Positions 25,394 through 27,300 of a DNA stretch of 27,300 nucleotides are shown piece by piece; position 1 is the first letter of the stretch, and each line of letters opens with the position of its first letter. Made by a program: the position numbers and the translations under genes. Below the pieces are notes generated by a model. That model had not been told where the DNA came from. It searched no databases and saw nothing but the letters and a program-made list of their open reading frames with translations. Origin of the DNA: Candidatus Paracaedibacteraceae bacterium UBA6184. Its GTDB lineage: Bacteria > Pseudomonadota > Alphaproteobacteria > UBA6184. Where the stretch lies: the NCBI GenBank assembly GCA_002422845.1, contig DITM01000046.1, forward strand, positions 1-27,300, written 5' to 3'.

Positions 25394-25444
25394 GACAAAG
25401 AAGCGTTTTTTTGAATAATAATAACCATTGAATGCTTCTTTGTC
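25394..25444 (+). promoter_or_regulatory. 5' leader hairpin or small RNA terminator before the 152-residue gene
   Basis: GACAAAGAAGC (25394-25404) pairs perfectly with GCTTCTTTGTC (25434-25444), 11 bp with a 29-base loop, followed by a T-rich stretch (TCTTCATGTTTCTTATTTT). It begins at the predicted transcription start, so the RNA could be a stable 5' leader, an attenuator or a short non-coding RNA of about 70 bases. Confidence 0.55.
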
Positions 25445-25514
25445 TCTTCATGTTTCTTATTTTCCAAAATCCCATTTTTGTTGTTAGTTTAAATTTAGCA
25501 ATAAGGAATAAGCT

Positions 25515-25973
25515 ATGATTTTTGAAAATTTTACGGCCATGGATTGGGTAGCAATTTGGGGAGCAATTACAGGTAGTGTGGCGATCGGTTTGGATGTGTG
25601 GCGCATTAAGAAGGATAGACCGAGATTAAAATTACACTGTATACAAAATGCTAAACCTTTTCCGTCTCTTGGAGATGATGTTGATGTGTTTGATTTAAGT
25701 ATTTTAAACATTGGAAAATATCCTACAACTGTGACGCATGTGGTGTTCCGTACTTACCCAAACATCTGGTCGTTTTGGAGAAAAAAGCACAATGAACAGC
25801 AACTATTACTTACGTCATGTATGAATGTTTTAGAAGTTGGAAAAAAGTTTTCAAAAACAGTTTCTCAAAAAGGAATCAAAGATGAATTGATGCAAAGCAA
25901 AGATAAAATGTATACAATAGAAGTATTGCATACAATGAGCACGAAACCCGTTCGCAAGCAGATAAAATTATAG
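25515..25973 (+). CDS. Unknown 152-residue membrane-anchored protein between tkt and gapA
   Basis: The ATG at 25515 follows AAGGA with 7 bases spacing. One hydrophobic segment lies near the start (about residues 11-27, VAIWGAITGSVAIGLDVW), followed by a basic patch RIKKDRPRLK; the rest is soluble with mixed beta character (DVDVFDLSILNIGKYPTTVTHVVFRTYP) and a Lys-rich end. This layout, a single N-terminal helix and a cytoplasmic beta-rich domain, resembles many small accessory or phage-type proteins, but I do not recognise the family. It has its own promoter. Its base use is a little more AT-rich than the flanking metabolic genes, in keeping with a later arrival. Confidence 0.8.
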   Translation: MIFENFTAMDWVAIWGAITGSVAIGLDVWRIKKDRPRLKLHCIQNAKPFPSLGDDVDVFDLSILNIGKYPTTVTHVVFRTYPNIWSFWRKKHNEQQLLLTSCMNVLEVGKKFSKTVSQKGIKDELMQSKDKMYTIEVLHTMSTKPVRKQIKL

Positions 25974-26030
25974 TTTTATTTAAGGTAACGATAGGGGGGA
26001 TATTTCCCTCTATTTCATACTCCTCCAATT

Positions 26031-26039
26031 TGGTATACT
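26031..26039 (+). promoter_or_regulatory. Extended -10 promoter of gapA
   Basis: TGGTATACT: a TG-N-TATACT extended -10 element, 26 bases before the gapA start, with no good -35 box. Confidence 0.45.
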
Positions 26040-26064
26040 ATCCTAAAATAAAACGGAGTTTATA

Positions 26065-27078
26065 ATGACATTACGAATAGCGATTAATGGGTTCGGTCGA
26101 ATTGGTCGAATGGTGATGCGTGCATTTGCAGAGCAAGCACCCAAAGACATGGAAATTGTGGCGATCAATGATTTGACGCCCTTAGATGTAAGTGCACATT
26201 TATTTGAATACGACTCTGTGCATGGGCATTACAAAAATCCTGTGTCTCATGGAGATGATTGGATGGATGTGGGGTTTGGGAAAATGCAATATCTGCAGGT
26301 TTCTGATCCAACGAAACTGCCGTGGAAAGATCTGAATATTGATATTGTGTTTGAATGTTCGGGACGGTTTACAGATCGTCCGGATGCAGCAAAGCATTTA
26401 GATGCAGGTGCAAAGCGAGTATTAGTATCAGCGCCATCAAAAGATGCGGATATCACCGTGGTATACGGCGTGAATCATCAGAAAATTTCCGCTGATCATG
26501 TGGTTATTTCAAATGCATCGTGTACCACAAACTGTCTGGCTCCGGTAGCTGCCGTATTGCAAGATACCATCGGGATTTTGCGTGGCTATATGAGCACCAT
26601 TCACGCGTATACTGGTGATCAAAAGCTAGTAGATACAGGACATTCGGATGTGCGCAGAGCAAGAGCAGGGGCAATGTCGATGATTCCAACATCAACGGGG
26701 GCGGCAAAAGCCATGGGATTAGTATTGCCAGAACTAAAAGGCAAGTTAGATGGGTCGTCGATTCGTGTGCCCACGCCCAATGTATCGTTGATTGATTTTA
26801 AGTTTGACGCCGCAAAGGCAACAACAATTGATGCGATTAATGCAGCAATGAAAACAGCCGCTGAAGCTTCTTTAAAAGGAGTGTTGGGATATAATACAAA
26901 GCCACTGGTATCGATAGATTTCAATCATAACCCAGCCAGTTCAACCTTTGATGCAACGCAAACGCAGGTGATAGAGGGAACATTTGTTCGCGTATTATCC
27001 TGGTATGATAATGAGTGGGGATTCTCAAACCGTATGGTTGACGTTGCACGAGTTATTGGAAAGACGTTGGCACCATGA
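26065..27078 (+). CDS. gapA: Glyceraldehyde-3-phosphate dehydrogenase, class I
   Basis: 337 residues. It oxidises glyceraldehyde-3-phosphate to 1,3-bisphosphoglycerate in glycolysis. The Rossmann motif INGFGRIGR (7-15) and Asp in INDLTP (about residue 35) point to NAD use. The active site SNASCTTNCLAPV carries the catalytic Cys, with the His partner in later HAYTGDQ. Phosphate sites SMIPTSTGAAKA and the end WYDNEWGFSNRMVD are present. GGAG lies 6 bases before the ATG. It follows tkt and the small unknown gene; pgk, often next in relatives, is not in the 222 bases that remain. Confidence 0.98.
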   Translation: MTLRIAINGFGRIGRMVMRAFAEQAPKDMEIVAINDLTPLDVSAHLFEYDSVHGHYKNPVSHGDDWMDVGFGKMQYLQVSDPTKLPWKDLNIDIVFECSGRFTDRPDAAKHLDAGAKRVLVSAPSKDADITVVYGVNHQKISADHVVISNASCTTNCLAPVAAVLQDTIGILRGYMSTIHAYTGDQKLVDTGHSDVRRARAGAMSMIPTSTGAAKAMGLVLPELKGKLDGSSIRVPTPNVSLIDFKFDAAKATTIDAINAAMKTAAEASLKGVLGYNTKPLVSIDFNHNPASSTFDATQTQVIEGTFVRVLSWYDNEWGFSNRMVDVARVIGKTLAP

Positions 27079-27092
27079 CGGCAGCGTGCCGT
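27078..27092 (+). terminator. Short hairpin at the gapA stop codon
   Basis: ACGGCA, loop GCG, TGCCGT: a 6-bp stem that begins with the last base of the stop codon. No U-tract follows. It overlaps the repeated motif listed next. The remaining sequence to 27300 shows no supported gene. Confidence 0.35.
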
Positions 27093-27098
27093 TGCATC
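27086..27098 (+). repeat. Copy of the GTGCCGTTG(G)CATC motif after gapA
   Basis: GTGCCGTTGCATC starts 8 bases after the gapA stop. Two more copies in the opposite orientation lie after fliQ and pth, each downstream of its gene. Confidence 0.5.
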
Positions 27099-27300
27099 CA
27101 TTATGTTGATTTTTGAGATGTTAATAAGAAACACGAGGGGAAATAAGAGAGATTTTGAACCCACCTTCGGCGCAGGAGGGGTAAGGTTTGAAAATGAAAT
27201 TGAGATGATTTTGTGTGTGAGTAGTGTTTTGTTCCTTTTTTGTTTAGTTGGTTGGTTAATTAAAAAAGCACCGAGGCATCCCCTGAAAATCACGTGACAA

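Noticed and set aside
27130..27190. tRNA-like T-arm text (GTGGGTTCAAAATCT on the minus strand)
   Set aside because: No acceptor stem, anticodon arm or D-arm can be folded around it.
27103..27297. 64-codon open frame after gapA
   Set aside because: No ribosome site, unlikely composition and overlap with the repeat motif; I cannot support it as a gene.

Overview
The window looks like a chromosomal segment of an AT-rich alphaproteobacterium, probably host-associated (Holosporales/Paracaedibacter-like is my inference; no marker here proves it). The reasons are the rplY-pth and tkt-gap gene pairs, a CTC-type L25, a membrane pyrophosphatase, glycolytic genes that argue against Rickettsia proper, an exported protein with an F-box-like segment and tandem helical repeats, and several apparently decaying genes. 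All genes have ordinary bacterial ribosome binding sites. No rRNA, tRNA, CRISPR array or transposase is visible.

Layout. 51-6667 (minus strand): an F-box-like/TPR-like repeat protein, the proton-pumping pyrophosphatase hppA with a clear terminator, an intergenic stretch with two hairpins and a perfect four-track G-quadruplex motif, an envelope protein with a HEFGH motif that is frameshifted near its end, and ychF. 6879-9412 (plus): a tightly overlapping four-gene operon DUF2282 - DUF692/MNIO - DUF2063 - DoxX, the bufferin (gig-type) copper/metal-stress RiPP operon. 9532-10206: a small gene broken at a T9 tract and a 53-residue exported peptide gene on the other strand. 10311-14330 (plus): a CIRCE operator and promoter, an unrecognised 240-residue gene whose leader and first codons duplicate those of dnaK, then dnaK and dnaJ. 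14331-14599 is a hairpin-rich non-coding block. 14600-20972 (minus): orphan fliQ, eno, secG, an MFS drug-type transporter, pth, rplY, a frameshifted CPBP intramembrane protease and an exported unknown protein. 21103-27078 (plus): a large MscS-type channel, transketolase, a small unknown membrane-anchored protein behind a promoter and hairpin, and gapA. The end of the window (27079-27300) holds no gene I can support.

How the genes work together. DnaK and DnaJ form one chaperone pair, and the HrcA-type CIRCE element places the upstream unknown gene under the same heat-shock control. BufA is the exported precursor peptide. BufB and BufC are its predicted modifying enzyme and partner, and DoxX is the associated membrane protein. 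Eno, GapA and transketolase serve central carbon metabolism. The pyrophosphatase stores pyrophosphate energy as a proton gradient.

Points most worth a second look: (1) the gene captured between CIRCE and dnaK, bounded by a 23-bp perfect direct repeat; (2) the bufferin operon with a His/Asp-rich precursor core and a DoxX with a long basic tail; (3) three single-base frameshifts in one 27-kb window, two of them at homopolymers; (4) the G-quadruplex/hairpin element; (5) a short repeat GTGCCGTTG(G)CATC found just downstream of three different genes; (6) the F-box-like exported repeat protein.
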